Origin: Nocardia sienata NBRC 100364
GTDB lineage: Bacteria; Actinomycetota; Actinomycetes; Mycobacteriales; Mycobacteriaceae
Length of the DNA stretch: 44,866 nucleotides
Reading direction: 5' to 3'
NCBI RefSeq assembly: GCF_001613205.1
Contig: NZ_BDBX01000058.1
Coordinates: 1 to 44,866, forward strand
The translations under genes were made by a program, and so were the position numbers. The notes beneath the pieces are model-generated. The model saw only the letters and a program-made list of their open reading frames with translations, was not told where the DNA came from and did not search any database. Shown here in pieces: positions 7,193 through 15,299 of the stretch (positions within the stretch are counted from its first letter, which is position 1; every line of letters starts with the position of its first letter).

Positions 7193-7657
7193 TCAGATCC
7201 GGCGGGTCAGCAGGAATTCGATCGCCGCGGCGTAACCGTGGATGCCCATCCCGGCGACGACCGCGTCGGCGATGGGGGAGACGTAGGAATGCCGGCGGAA
7301 CTCCTCGCGTGCGTGCACATTGCTGATGTGCACCTCGACGATCGGCACTTCCGGAACGACCAGCGCATCGCGCAGTGCCACCGAGGTATGGGTCAGGCCG
7401 CCGGGATTTATCACGATCGCCGACACCGTGCCGCGCGCCTCGTGGATCCGGTCGATGAGCGCGCCCTCGGAGTTCGACTGGAAATGGGCGATCTCCCGCC
7501 CGTGCGCCGCCGCGGCCCGACGACACAATTCGATTACATCGTCGAGGGTTTCCGAGCCGTATATCTCGGGTTGCCGAGTGCCGAGCATATTCAGATTGGG
7601 CCCGTTGAGGACCAGAATCGGGGTGCTCGAGGTTTGCGGGACGGCGGCATCGGACAT
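7193..7657 (-). CDS. aroQ: Type II 3-dehydroquinate dehydratase
   Basis: Cytosolic dodecameric enzyme of the shikimate pathway: 3-dehydroquinate to 3-dehydroshikimate plus water. The 154 residues show NGPNLNMLGTRQPEIYG (catalytic Arg and the Tyr of the flexible loop), QSNSEGALIDRIHEA, NPGGLTHTSVALRDAL (catalytic His region) and VHISNVHAREEFRRHSYVSPIA. Length is as usual. It stands alone rather than with aroB/aroC. TAGGGT lies 7 nt before the ATG at 7657 and no SD is seen, so it is probably leaderless. Confidence 0.95.
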   Translation of the reverse strand: MSDAAVPQTSSTPILVLNGPNLNMLGTRQPEIYGSETLDDVIELCRRAAAAHGREIAHFQSNSEGALIDRIHEARGTVSAIVINPGGLTHTSVALRDALVVPEVPIVEVHISNVHAREEFRRHSYVSPIADAVVAGMGIHGYAAAIEFLLTRRI

Positions 7658-7889
7658 GACAGCAACCCTACCGACACCTCACGCGCGGGCGGATGATTCT
7701 GGGCTACCGTAACGGGGTATCTCTTCGATGAATGCGGACTCGCGGGGTAACGGCGCACCGCTTCTGATCGATCGGTAGCGTAGCGTCGCCGGGTGGTCTC
7801 GGGCGCCCCGATAATTGATCATGGTCTGCTGTGCGACGAGTTGGGCTCGGCCGCAACCGCACACGGTGGGACAGGGTATGGTTTCGGGT

Positions 7890-7950
7890 TTGCGATCACT
7901 CGCAAGCAGGCATTTTTCAGGTACGGTGGTCTTGTTACCGGTGTGACAAG
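7890..7950 (+). promoter_or_regulatory. Two inverted repeats upstream of the PBP-like lipoprotein gene
   Basis: TTGCGA TCAC TCGCAA (7890-7905) is a perfect 6-bp inverted repeat. CTTGTTACCGGTGTGACAAG (7931-7950) is an imperfect 20-bp palindrome with 7 of 10 pairs matching, abutting the SD region. Its lower strand contains GTCAC and GTAAC half-sites, which resemble elements I associate with the cell-wall regulator MtrA; this likeness is tentative. A -10-like TACGGT occurs at 7922-7927. Nothing else was identified between 7658 and 7890. Confidence 0.4.
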
Positions 7951-7967
7951 AGTGAAGAGTGGGCGAC

Positions 7968-9641
7968 ATGGACGTGAGGGGATCCCGCCGCTTTCGCTTC
8001 CGGGGCGCAATAGCCCTTGTGGGGGTGGCGGCTCTGGCAGTTGCGATGGGATCGTGTGGGTCCGGTACCGAGGCGGCCGGGCCCGAAGCGGTCGTCGACC
8101 AATTCACCGAACGGCTGGACGAGCACGACTACGCCGGCGCAGCGGAGTTGACCTCCTACCCCTCCGCGGCTTCGGCGACCCTTCAGCAAATGTTCGAGGG
8201 GCTCGAATCGGGCACCGTCGACTACGAGAAGGCGCAATTCATCGGACTCGATGCCGAATCCGGCATCTTCAGCCTCGACGTCGGGTGGAACTTCGGCGAG
8301 CAGAAGAACTGGTCCTACGGGCTGGAGGGCACCGTACGCAAACTCGCGAACGGCTGGCGGATCTCCTGGGACCCGGCCGTGGTCATGCCCGAGCTCAGCC
8401 AGAACCGCACCGTGCAGTTGGTGCGCACCACGCCGGACCCGCCGCCGAAGGTCGTCGACAATATCGGTAAACCGTTGATGACCCAGCAGATAATCAATGT
8501 CGTGGAGCTCGACCCGGCGCGGATGCCCGACCCGGTCGCCTCCACCGACGCGCTGGCCCGTGCCATCGAACCGGTGGCGCCCCTGATCACCGGCGCCTCA
8601 CTCCGTGACGACCTGGCCGCCGCCGGTGGAAAGCCGATTACGGCGGTCAGCCTGCGCGAGGGCGATTTCGCGATCCTGGAACCGCGGATGGCGCCGATTC
8701 CGGGCGTGGTGATGAAACAGGAGCCGCGGCTCATCGTCTCCGATCGCCGGATCTTCTCGCCGATGCTCGATGCCATGAAGAAGGTCTGGGAGCAGAGCCA
8801 GGACCAGCATTCCGGCTGGGGTGTGCAACTGTTCGAGAACGGTCGCTTCGTCAAACAGCTGGCGGGCAGCCAGGGTCCGGCCGGTCCCGATATCGCGGGC
8901 ACCATGGACCAGCGGTTGCAGCGCGCTGCCGAGGACGCCGTGGTCAGCGTGGGTTCACCCGCCTCCATCGTGGTCACCCAGCCCTCCACCGGAGCCGTGG
9001 TCGCGGCGGCACAGAACAACTACTCGAGCGCGCAGGGCCCCGTCGCGTTCACTGGGCTGTACCCCGTGGGCGGTGCCATCGAATTGTTCAGGAAGGCGGC
9101 CGGGGCGGCCAAGGGCAAAGCGCCCGAGGACGTCACCGACCAGGAGGTGATCGAGGCGGCCGCCATGCTCGGCGTCGGCGTGGACTTCCGGGTCCCGGGG
9201 CTCGAGGAAGTGACCGGGCGCCCGGCCGGGGCGGGCGGAGCCGAGCCGGTTCGCCAGGGCGGTGGAACGGATGCGCTGCTGGTCAGCCCGTTCGGTATGG
9301 CGATCGCGGCCGCGGCCATCACCAACGGCGCGACCCGCCCGCCGATGCTCGAACGGGGCCGGCCCGGCGAAACCGACGCACCCATGGGCCCGCTGCCGGG
9401 CCCCGTCGCCGCGGCCCTGCGCGCGGCGATGCGCGACGGGATGAACGCACCGCAGATGGCAAGGCTGCGCGGATTCCGTGACGTCGCGGGTTTCTCGGCG
9501 CAGGCCGGCGACGACGGCTGGCTGATCGCGAGCATGGGTGATCTGGCGTTCGCCATCCATATCGCCGATGTCGACAGCGGCGATATGGTCGTCCGTATGG
9601 GCGAGCGGATGCTGCAGGCGCTGGCGAAGCCGGACGAATGA
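7968..9641 (+). CDS. PBP-like lipoprotein with NTF2-like domain, catalytic motifs lost
   Basis: A 557-residue exported protein with the architecture of actinobacterial class B lipoprotein PBPs (M. tuberculosis Rv2864c type): signal peptide with probable lipoprotein Cys (AVAMGSC, about residue 29), NTF2-like domain (about 35-150), dimerisation-like region, then a transpeptidase-like domain from about 310. The active-site motifs are missing. Where YPPGSTFK is expected there is YPVGGAIE (no Ser, no Lys); the segment with SxN is deleted; where KTGT is expected there is FSAQ. Flanking fold residues (SPFGMAIAAAAITNG, GDLAFAIHIAD) are kept. It is probably a non-enzymatic binder or scaffold. ATG 7968 has GAAGAG 8 nt upstream; a GTG at 7959 is an alternative. 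Confidence 0.82.
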   Translation: MDVRGSRRFRFRGAIALVGVAALAVAMGSCGSGTEAAGPEAVVDQFTERLDEHDYAGAAELTSYPSAASATLQQMFEGLESGTVDYEKAQFIGLDAESGIFSLDVGWNFGEQKNWSYGLEGTVRKLANGWRISWDPAVVMPELSQNRTVQLVRTTPDPPPKVVDNIGKPLMTQQIINVVELDPARMPDPVASTDALARAIEPVAPLITGASLRDDLAAAGGKPITAVSLREGDFAILEPRMAPIPGVVMKQEPRLIVSDRRIFSPMLDAMKKVWEQSQDQHSGWGVQLFENGRFVKQLAGSQGPAGPDIAGTMDQRLQRAAEDAVVSVGSPASIVVTQPSTGAVVAAAQNNYSSAQGPVAFTGLYPVGGAIELFRKAAGAAKGKAPEDVTDQEVIEAAAMLGVGVDFRVPGLEEVTGRPAGAGGAEPVRQGGGTDALLVSPFGMAIAAAAITNGATRPPMLERGRPGETDAPMGPLPGPVAAALRAAMRDGMNAPQMARLRGFRDVAGFSAQAGDDGWLIASMGDLAFAIHIADVDSGDMVVRMGERMLQALAKPDE

Positions 9642-9656
9642 GCGGCAGCCGGGTGA

Positions 9657-10025
9657 TCACCTGATCGCCGCGACGGCCCCTCGCCAGCCCAGCAGGAAGA
9701 AGGCCAGTACCAGCGCCGCCACCACGATGAAACTGAAGGCGGTGCCCTGACCGGCGACCACCCGCAGCAGCATGCCGATCACCAGGGTGCACGACCAGAT
9801 CACCACACCGGCGGGCCACAGGCGCGACCCGTCGAACGGGTCGGTACCGGCCCGGACGCGCTCCAGCAGTACCGCCGCGACCCAGCCCACGGCCAGTCCG
9901 GCCACGAACGGCCACGCCGTATGTAGCAGACCGGTGAGCACGGCCTCCTCGTGACTGCGCCGGCCGATGGCACAGAACAGCACCACCAGGACGAAGTCGG
10001 CACCGATCGCAGCGACCCATTTCAC
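9657..10025 (-). CDS. DUF3054 family integral membrane protein
   Basis: A 122-residue protein with four hydrophobic helices: AAIGADFVLVVLFCAIG, HTAWPFVAGLAVGWVAAVLL, AGVVIWSCTLVIGMLLRVV and AFSFIVVAALVLAFFLLGW. The pattern GRRSHEE after helix 1, the loop R-AGTDPFDGSRLWPAGV and RVVAGQGTAFSF are typical of DUF3054, for which no function is known to me. The GTG at 10025 is chosen because the family homology begins there and TAAGCT stands 7 nt upstream (leaderless layout). An in-frame ATG at 10103 would start beyond the large stem-loop. Convergent with the PBP-like gene, 15 bp apart. Confidence 0.75.
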   Translation of the reverse strand: MKWVAAIGADFVLVVLFCAIGRRSHEEAVLTGLLHTAWPFVAGLAVGWVAAVLLERVRAGTDPFDGSRLWPAGVVIWSCTLVIGMLLRVVAGQGTAFSFIVVAALVLAFFLLGWRGAVAAIR

Positions 10026-10054
10026 TCCGAGCAGCTTAGAGCGTGTGTCGAAGT

Positions 10055-10097
10055 AGCGGGTGGGGTGGCACCACTGTGTGGTGCCACCCCACCCGCT
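10055..10097. terminator. Perfect 20-bp stem-loop with 3-nt loop
   Basis: AGCGGGTGGGGTGGCACCAC and its exact reverse complement are separated by TGT. It lies between the 3' end of the minus-strand TetR gene (10155) and the start of the next minus-strand gene (10025), where a terminator is expected. No T-run follows on the minus strand. The length and perfection exceed an ordinary actinobacterial terminator; a repetitive palindromic element or processed RNA hairpin is possible. Confidence 0.6.
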
Positions 10098-10154
10098 GTT
10101 CACCGGAAGACGCTGTCCGGGACAACGGCAAGCCGTAATGCCCGGGCGTTCGGG

Positions 10155-10868
10155 TCATCGTGCGTCGGCCGATGTCCGGCTGATGCTTTCCCATACTTCC
10201 GCACGTCGTTGCGCGAGCAGCCGCAAGCCCTTGTCGGCGGTGGACTTCACTTGGTCTGGAGTGGCGTTCTCGGGGCCGAGCAGGGCGGTTACGGCGGCGG
10301 CGAGCACCGACTCGGGGTCGACGGTGCGGGACCGAGGCGAGCGGTCGGCCGCGGTCGCGAGGAACCCGGTGGTGAGTGCCTGTAGGGCGAATGCCTGGTC
10401 GGCCAGCGGCCAGTCGGTACGCGCCATGCCGTCGGCCCGCCAGAAGGGCAGGACATCGTGCATCATGGCGTCGGGTCCGAGGGTGTCGAACAGCCTCGTG
10501 ATCCGCCGATCGGCCGCCAGCGCGCCGAGCAGTTTATCGTCGCGGGCCATCAACGCGTTCGCGTACGGGTGCATGGCCGCGACGCGCAGCAAGAACGGGC
10601 ACAGCCGGGAGGGGCGAGCCAGGTCGGGGTCGGCGATCACCGCGGCGGTGATCTCCTCGGCCATCGCGAGGAAATCCCGGCCGACCACGCTCATCAGCAG
10701 GTCCTCCTTGGAGTCCCAATACAGGTAGACGGTGCCCTTGCCGACGTGGGCCTTCCGGGCTACGTCGGCGATCGTCATCCCCTTGCTGCCGGTCCCGAGC
10801 AGCAGATCTTCCGCGGCAGCGAGAATACGCGCGGCCTTGGGCGAGCTGTGCTCGGGAAGTTCAGGCAA
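10155..10868 (-). CDS. TetR family transcriptional regulator (monooxygenase operon)
   Basis: A 237-residue TetR/AcrR repressor. The N-terminal HTH spans AARILAAAEDLLLGTGSKGMTIADVARKAHVGKGTVYLYWDSKEDLL. The C-terminal ligand domain is helical and includes HPYANALMARDDKLLGALA. The likely start is the TTG at 10868 (LPELPEHSS), because AGAGGA lies 6-7 nt upstream and the TTG overlaps the stop of the monooxygenase gene by 8 nt. Translational coupling is expected. It probably represses the operon through the inverted repeat at 12139-12167 and responds to a monooxygenase substrate or toxicant. The product ends before the 20-bp stem-loop. Confidence 0.85.
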   Translation of the reverse strand: MPELPEHSSPKAARILAAAEDLLLGTGSKGMTIADVARKAHVGKGTVYLYWDSKEDLLMSVVGRDFLAMAEEITAAVIADPDLARPSRLCPFLLRVAAMHPYANALMARDDKLLGALAADRRITRLFDTLGPDAMMHDVLPFWRADGMARTDWPLADQAFALQALTTGFLATAADRSPRSRTVDPESVLAAAVTALLGPENATPDQVKSTADKGLRLLAQRRAEVWESISRTSADAR

Positions 10869-12126
10869 CGGTAGTCCTCTCGTGCGGGCCGGTCGGCGGA
10901 AGATCGCGCAGTACTTTTCCGACAATATCGGCGTTCTTGAATTCGATGATGTCGGCAGTGTCGATCACCCGGTCGGCGAACCGTTTACCGAGTTTCGTCC
11001 GCGACAACAGCGGCAGTGCGCGGCGCACCATGATCTGGAAACGGTTGTCCATCACGAAAATCCGGCGCTGATCGATGGCCTTGTCCTGGTAATGCTCGAG
11101 ATAGGGGCGCAGCACGCGCTCCCATTCGCCGAGTGCGGCCTCGATATCGTCGGGGTGCCGTTCCAGCATGGTGCCGAGCAGGTCCGCACCCGCGAAACCG
11201 GCGGAAACACCCATCCCGGCGTACAAGGTCACGCACCACGCGGCGTCGCCGATCAGCACCACCCGGCCGCTGTACCAGCTGTCCATGCGCACCTGCTCCA
11301 CGGAATCGAACAGCACGGTGTCGGCGGACTCGAGTGCGGCGACGGCCTCGCCGAGAACACCGCCCAGCGGTGCCGGGCCGAAGGCGGCGCGGACGCGGTC
11401 GGCGGGTGACCGGGTGAATTCGGCGTCGACGTCGTCGGTCCGATAGGTCAGCAGAATGGTGGGATCGTGGTCGGCGAATGGGAACACCCACATCGAGCGG
11501 CCGGGTTCGAACAAAGTGGCGCCCTGCTGTGGCGCGAGACCGGCGGGCGTGCCCGGGAACGCGAATGCGGCGATCATGTAATTCAGTCGCTTCAGGTACC
11601 GGGAGTGCGGACCGAACACCAGGGTGCGCACTGTGGAACGCAAACCGTCCGCGCCGACGACCAGGTCGAACCGCTCGGTGGCCGATGTGTCGGCCTCGGT
11701 GTTGTGCAGGGTCACCGTGACGCCGGCCCCGTCCTGTTCGATCGCGGTCGGCACGGTCGAGAAGCGGACCTCCACATCGTCGGGAAGTGCCGAGTAGGCG
11801 GCCTTTTCGGCGTCACCGCGCAGCATCATCCACGGCCGGCCGGGCAGTTCGCTGATCGGCACACCGGGACGGACGCGGCCGTCGCGGTCCAGGTCCAGCG
11901 CCGGTGTGGCCGTGGTGCGATCGTGCATTTGGTCGAGAATCCCCAGTCGCTGTGCGGCGGCGCGGCCCGCGCCGAACAGCAGTACGAAGTAGCCGCCGGA
12001 GCGCCGGACCGGCGAGCGCTCCACGATGACCGGCGTCCACCCGGCCCTGTGCAACCTCGCGGCGGTAGCGAGGCCGCTGACGCCCATTCCGACTACAAGA
12101 ACTCGTTTTCCATCGAACTCACTCAC
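10861..12126 (-). CDS. FAD-dependent aromatic-type monooxygenase
   Basis: A 421-residue flavoprotein monooxygenase of the p-hydroxybenzoate hydroxylase superfamily. The FAD-binding GxGxxG (VVGMGVSGLATAARLHRAG, about 10-28) is followed by the ribose-binding Glu (VIVERSP). The DG-like motif is DLVVGADGLRSTVR (about 158-171) and the second FAD motif is VVLIGDAAWCVTLYAGMGVSAG (about 286-307). It should use NAD(P)H and O2 to hydroxylate or epoxidise an aromatic or polyketide-like compound. The start is GTG 12126, with TAGTCT 7 nt upstream (leaderless). The first gene of a two-gene operon with the TetR regulator. Confidence 0.88.
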   Translation of the reverse strand: MSEFDGKRVLVVGMGVSGLATAARLHRAGWTPVIVERSPVRRSGGYFVLLFGAGRAAAQRLGILDQMHDRTTATPALDLDRDGRVRPGVPISELPGRPWMMLRGDAEKAAYSALPDDVEVRFSTVPTAIEQDGAGVTVTLHNTEADTSATERFDLVVGADGLRSTVRTLVFGPHSRYLKRLNYMIAAFAFPGTPAGLAPQQGATLFEPGRSMWVFPFADHDPTILLTYRTDDVDAEFTRSPADRVRAAFGPAPLGGVLGEAVAALESADTVLFDSVEQVRMDSWYSGRVVLIGDAAWCVTLYAGMGVSAGFAGADLLGTMLERHPDDIEAALGEWERVLRPYLEHYQDKAIDQRRIFVMDNRFQIMVRRALPLLSRTKLGKRFADRVIDTADIIEFKNADIVGKVLRDLPPTGPHERTTVA

Positions 12127-12138
12127 ATTCCCGAGACT

Positions 12139-12167
12139 AACTGACCCGTTTGTTCATTTGGTCAGTT
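12139..12167 (-). promoter_or_regulatory. Operator/promoter of the monooxygenase-TetR operon
   Basis: AACTGACC and GGTCAGTT form a perfect 8-bp inverted repeat with a 13-nt spacer. On the minus strand TAGTCT (12139-12134) follows directly and stands 7 nt from the GTG at 12126. A protein bound to the repeat would cover the -35 and spacer. The natural candidate is the TetR encoded by the second gene of the operon. Confidence 0.65.
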
Positions 12168-12515
12168 CGAGGCGTGAGCGCTTCGATACGGGTGAGGAAG
12201 CAACGTGTTCAGCGCCTCTTGTGCGAACCCGATTGCCCGCCCGGCCCACTCGGAGCAAAGGGATGGGCCGACGCGCGGCAGAGCAAAGTCGTCGCGCGAC
12301 CGTAGGTCCACCATGAGGCCGGTTAGTTGTCGCTGTCGTCACTCGGCGGCTCCGCGCCGACTACGGCACAACCCGGCGGGTCCTGGTCACCGTTCATCCG
12401 TACACCCGGGCCGCCGACGCGGCAGTGCGCTCACGCGGCCGGCTCCTGACGAGTTGTCGGCGTGTGGACGATATCGAACGGCCGCGGCGCCGCGGCGACG
12501 GTGTGCGCCGCCGGC
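12168..12515. other. Intergenic stretch with no recognised gene
   Basis: 348 nt between the operator above and the end of the AglD-like gene. Possible ORFs have no recognisable domain, no convincing SD and Arg/Pro-rich composition. A 16-bp GC palindrome, GCCGCGGCGCCGCGGC (12481-12496), lies just beyond the stop of the gene ending at 12516 and may help termination. Confidence 0.5.
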
Positions 12516-13619
12516 TCAGGCGATGCGCTGGGAGAATTCCTTCTCGTACTCGTCGTCCTCGGCATTGCGGGTGCGGAACAGGAACGCGAAGACGATCCAG
12601 CCGATGACGGCGATCAGCACGAAACTCACCAGCCGGTACACGAACGCGGCGGCGACCGCCTGCGCCGCGGGCAGTCCGGCGGCCGCGGTGAGACCGTAGA
12701 TCAGCGTCGCGTCCACGTAGACGATCCCACCCGGGGCGAACGGGATCGAACCGACGGCCTTACCCGCCGCGAACGCGATCAGCAGTCCCGCCCAGCGGGG
12801 ATCGCCGCCGATGGCATAGCAGGCAGCGCCCAGGCAGACGATATCGGCGAACCGGTGGATCACCGCCCACCAGGTGACCCACCCGCCGTCCCGGGTGCCC
12901 AGTTTCACCGATTCGACCTGGTCGAGCATTTCCCGGATCTTGTCGATACCGGTTTCCGCGGGCCTCTTACGCATCCGGTTCACCAGAAGCAGCGCCCGGC
13001 GCAGCACCTTCTCGAGCGTGCCCGGATGCCGTGAGGCGTAATTGTCCGCCCAGACCAGCGCCACCACCGCGGCCACCGAGACGAGCAGGTTCACCGGACC
13101 CACCCGGCCGCCCGCGAGCACGGTGCCGAGCACGCCGATCAGGGCCAGGCCCGCCGCGGAGACCACACCGGAGAAGACCAGCTGCCACGAGGCGACCACC
13201 GGGCTGGCGCCCCAGCGCCGGGTCTGCCGGTAGGTGAACGCCGTGGAGAACACCTGACCGGCGGGCAGGGTCACCGACATGGCGGTGGCGCCGTAGACCA
13301 CAGCGACCGAGCGATGCTGGCTCACCTCGACACCGCCGGCACGCAGCAGTTGTTTCTGGACATGGCCGAATCCGGTCATGGACAGCATTTGCGCCGCGAT
13401 ACACAGCGCCACCCAGCCCCAATGGATTTCGGTGAGTTTGCGCCACGATTCGTGTAATCGCGGCCACAGATAAAACGCTTCGCCTATCAGTAGGAGAAGC
13501 ACGATCGAAACGGCCAGCCATTTGAGCCACCGAATTCTGCGACCGCGATTCCCGGTATGCTCCGGTTCTCCGGCTCCGGGCACAGCAGCGGCGTCCGCTG
13601 CATCACCGTTGGCCGTCAC
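12516..13619 (-). CDS. Lysylphosphatidylglycerol synthase/AglD-like integral membrane protein
   Basis: A 367-residue polytopic protein of the UPF0104 family (LPG synthase transmembrane region, AglD-like). About eight hydrophobic helices are visible, starting with LKWLAVSIVLLLLIGEAFYLW. Family residues include VYGATAMSVTLPAGQVFSTAF near residue 110 and GKAVGSIPFAPGGIVYVDA near 300. The soluble lysyltransferase domain of MprF is absent. Such stand-alone domains are proposed flippases or partners in glycolipid synthesis. The GTG at 13619 has TAGGCT 6 nt upstream (leaderless layout). The tail is acidic. Confidence 0.85.
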   Translation of the reverse strand: MTANGDAADAAAVPGAGEPEHTGNRGRRIRWLKWLAVSIVLLLLIGEAFYLWPRLHESWRKLTEIHWGWVALCIAAQMLSMTGFGHVQKQLLRAGGVEVSQHRSVAVVYGATAMSVTLPAGQVFSTAFTYRQTRRWGASPVVASWQLVFSGVVSAAGLALIGVLGTVLAGGRVGPVNLLVSVAAVVALVWADNYASRHPGTLEKVLRRALLLVNRMRKRPAETGIDKIREMLDQVESVKLGTRDGGWVTWWAVIHRFADIVCLGAACYAIGGDPRWAGLLIAFAAGKAVGSIPFAPGGIVYVDATLIYGLTAAAGLPAAQAVAAAFVYRLVSFVLIAVIGWIVFAFLFRTRNAEDDEYEKEFSQRIA

Positions 13620-13684
13620 GGGCCCAGCCTAATGGACACCCTTCGCCGAAGTCCGCTGCCTGGTCCGATACCGCCGTGAGCGGG

Positions 13685-15196
13685 TCAGTCCACGGTTTCG
13701 CTCGGCCAGGACAATCGCGTCTTACGGCGGCGGCCGCGCAGTTGCACTTCTTCGCCCGCCGTCCAGTGCCGCTGCTCGCTGTCCTCGGCGAAATACAGCG
13801 CCGAACCGGAGGCCAGCACCCGGCCCGGATGGTCCTTGGCGAGTTCGGTGAGCCGGGACGCCTCGTTCACCGGATCGCCGATAACGGTGTATTCGAAGCG
13901 ATTGGCCGCACCTATATTCCCCGCGACCGCCAAGCCCGCGGAAACTCCGATACCGATATCGAGACCGGCGACCGCGCGCAATGCCTCACGTAGATCGCGG
14001 GCGGCGGCCAGCGCGGCCGTCGGCGCGTCCGGGCGGTCCAGCGGGGCACCGAAAATCGCGAGGGCGGCGTCGCCGACGAATTTGTTGACGAACCCGTGGT
14101 GGCGGTCGATCACATCCACCACGACCCGGAAGAATTCGTTGAGCAGGCTCACCACTTCGGTCGGTGGGTGTTCGGCGGCGGTCGCGGTGGAACCGACCAT
14201 GTCCACGAACAGGACTGCCACGAAGCGGGTTTCCCCGCCGAGTTCGGTGCCGTAGTCCAGGGCGCGCTGGGCCACCTCGGCGCCCACATGCTGACCGAAC
14301 AGTTCCTGCAGCCGCTGCCGGGTGGCCGCCTCCTCCATCATGCGGTTGAAACCGACCTGTAGCAGCCCGATCTCACTTCCGTCGAAGACCTCCACCTGCA
14401 CATCGCGGGCACCGTTCTGCACCTGGTCGATTGCCTGGCTGAGCTGGCGGACCGGGTCGGAGATACTGGACGCGGTGAGCATGGACAGGGCCAGCGCCTG
14501 CATGATCACCACCCCGCACAGCAGCAGGATCGATACCGCCAGCGACTGCGCGGAGAATTTCACATCCGAGGAGATCTGGGTGACACACAGCAACACGATG
14601 GCGATGGTCGGGGCGAAGGTGCCCATACCCCAGGTCATCGCCATCCGGGTGCCGACGCCGGGAGTCAGGGTGTGGTCGAAACGCCCGGCGGTGAGTGCCT
14701 CGGCCGCCACCGGGCGCAGAATACGTTCACCGAGCATGTAGGTGAAGCCGAATACGATGGTCGCGGCCATACATTCGGTGATGATCACGGTGGCGGCCAG
14801 GGCCGGGGTCTCGGAGATGATCGCCGCGCCCAGCACCCCGCCGCCGAGGATCCACAGCGCAAGATGCAGAATCGCCTGCCGCAGCGGCGCGTGCAGGGCG
14901 GCCATCTGTTCCTGCCGGCTGGGCGGACCACCGCGCACCTGCCAGCGCATCACCGGTCGGAGCATCAGGGCCGAGGCCGCCACACTGAGGAAACCACCGG
15001 TGAGAAAGACGACGGCCGGGACCAGTAGTCCGATCTGCCGGGTACCCGGCTCCTCGCCTTCGGGTACCGGCAGTCCGTACTGGATGAACGCCCACACCAA
15101 TACGGCGCCGAACGCATTCGCGAGCAGCATCGAGGTGAGGTACAAAGGCCAGCGCGTATGCATGGTCTGTTTGACCGCTTCCAATGGCGCTGACAC
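13685..15196 (-). CDS. Membrane class III adenylate/guanylate cyclase with HAMP domain
   Basis: A 503-residue receptor-type cyclase. The N-terminal half has six hydrophobic segments, followed by a HAMP linker (DPVRQLSQAIDQVQNGARDVQVEVFDGSEIGLLQVGFNRM, about 245-285) and a C-terminal catalytic domain (about 310-480). Catalytic residues look complete: metal Asp in LFVDMVGST, Lys and metal Asp in VNKFVGDAALAIFG, substrate Asp in VIGDPVNEASRL, with the following Asn and Arg. It should convert ATP to cAMP, resembling mycobacterial Rv1318c-Rv1320c and Rv3645. The GTG at 15196 is preferred because TAGATT lies 7 nt upstream; a TTG at 15205 is the alternative. Confidence 0.9.
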   Translation of the reverse strand: MSAPLEAVKQTMHTRWPLYLTSMLLANAFGAVLVWAFIQYGLPVPEGEEPGTRQIGLLVPAVVFLTGGFLSVAASALMLRPVMRWQVRGGPPSRQEQMAALHAPLRQAILHLALWILGGGVLGAAIISETPALAATVIITECMAATIVFGFTYMLGERILRPVAAEALTAGRFDHTLTPGVGTRMAMTWGMGTFAPTIAIVLLCVTQISSDVKFSAQSLAVSILLLCGVVIMQALALSMLTASSISDPVRQLSQAIDQVQNGARDVQVEVFDGSEIGLLQVGFNRMMEEAATRQRLQELFGQHVGAEVAQRALDYGTELGGETRFVAVLFVDMVGSTATAAEHPPTEVVSLLNEFFRVVVDVIDRHHGFVNKFVGDAALAIFGAPLDRPDAPTAALAAARDLREALRAVAGLDIGIGVSAGLAVAGNIGAANRFEYTVIGDPVNEASRLTELAKDHPGRVLASGSALYFAEDSEQRHWTAGEEVQLRGRRRKTRLSWPSETVD

Positions 15197-15286
15197 GTGT
15201 ACCAATCTAGCGCCCGGGGCCGAGGGCCCCGTGTTCCCGGGTTGTGCGGTCGGCCCTACCTCCGCCTCCGCCCCGGCCCCGCGCGT

Positions 15287-15292
15287 TAGGCT
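15287..15292 (+). promoter_or_regulatory. -10 element of the AI-2E family gene (leaderless layout)
   Basis: TAGGCT followed by 7 nt and the GTG at 15300. No convincing -35 is seen. Confidence 0.4.
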
Positions 15293-15299
15293 CGGCGGA

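Noticed and set aside
7890..7905. TTGCGA/TCGCAA hairpin read as a terminator
   Set aside because: It lies upstream of, not after, a gene on either strand in a useful position, and the T-stretch is 6 nt away; an operator reading fits better.
12205..12699. A 164-codon plus-strand frame between the monooxygenase operon and the AglD-like gene
   Set aside because: Arg/Pro/Ser/Ala-rich, runs antisense into the AglD-like gene, no SD and no recognised domain.
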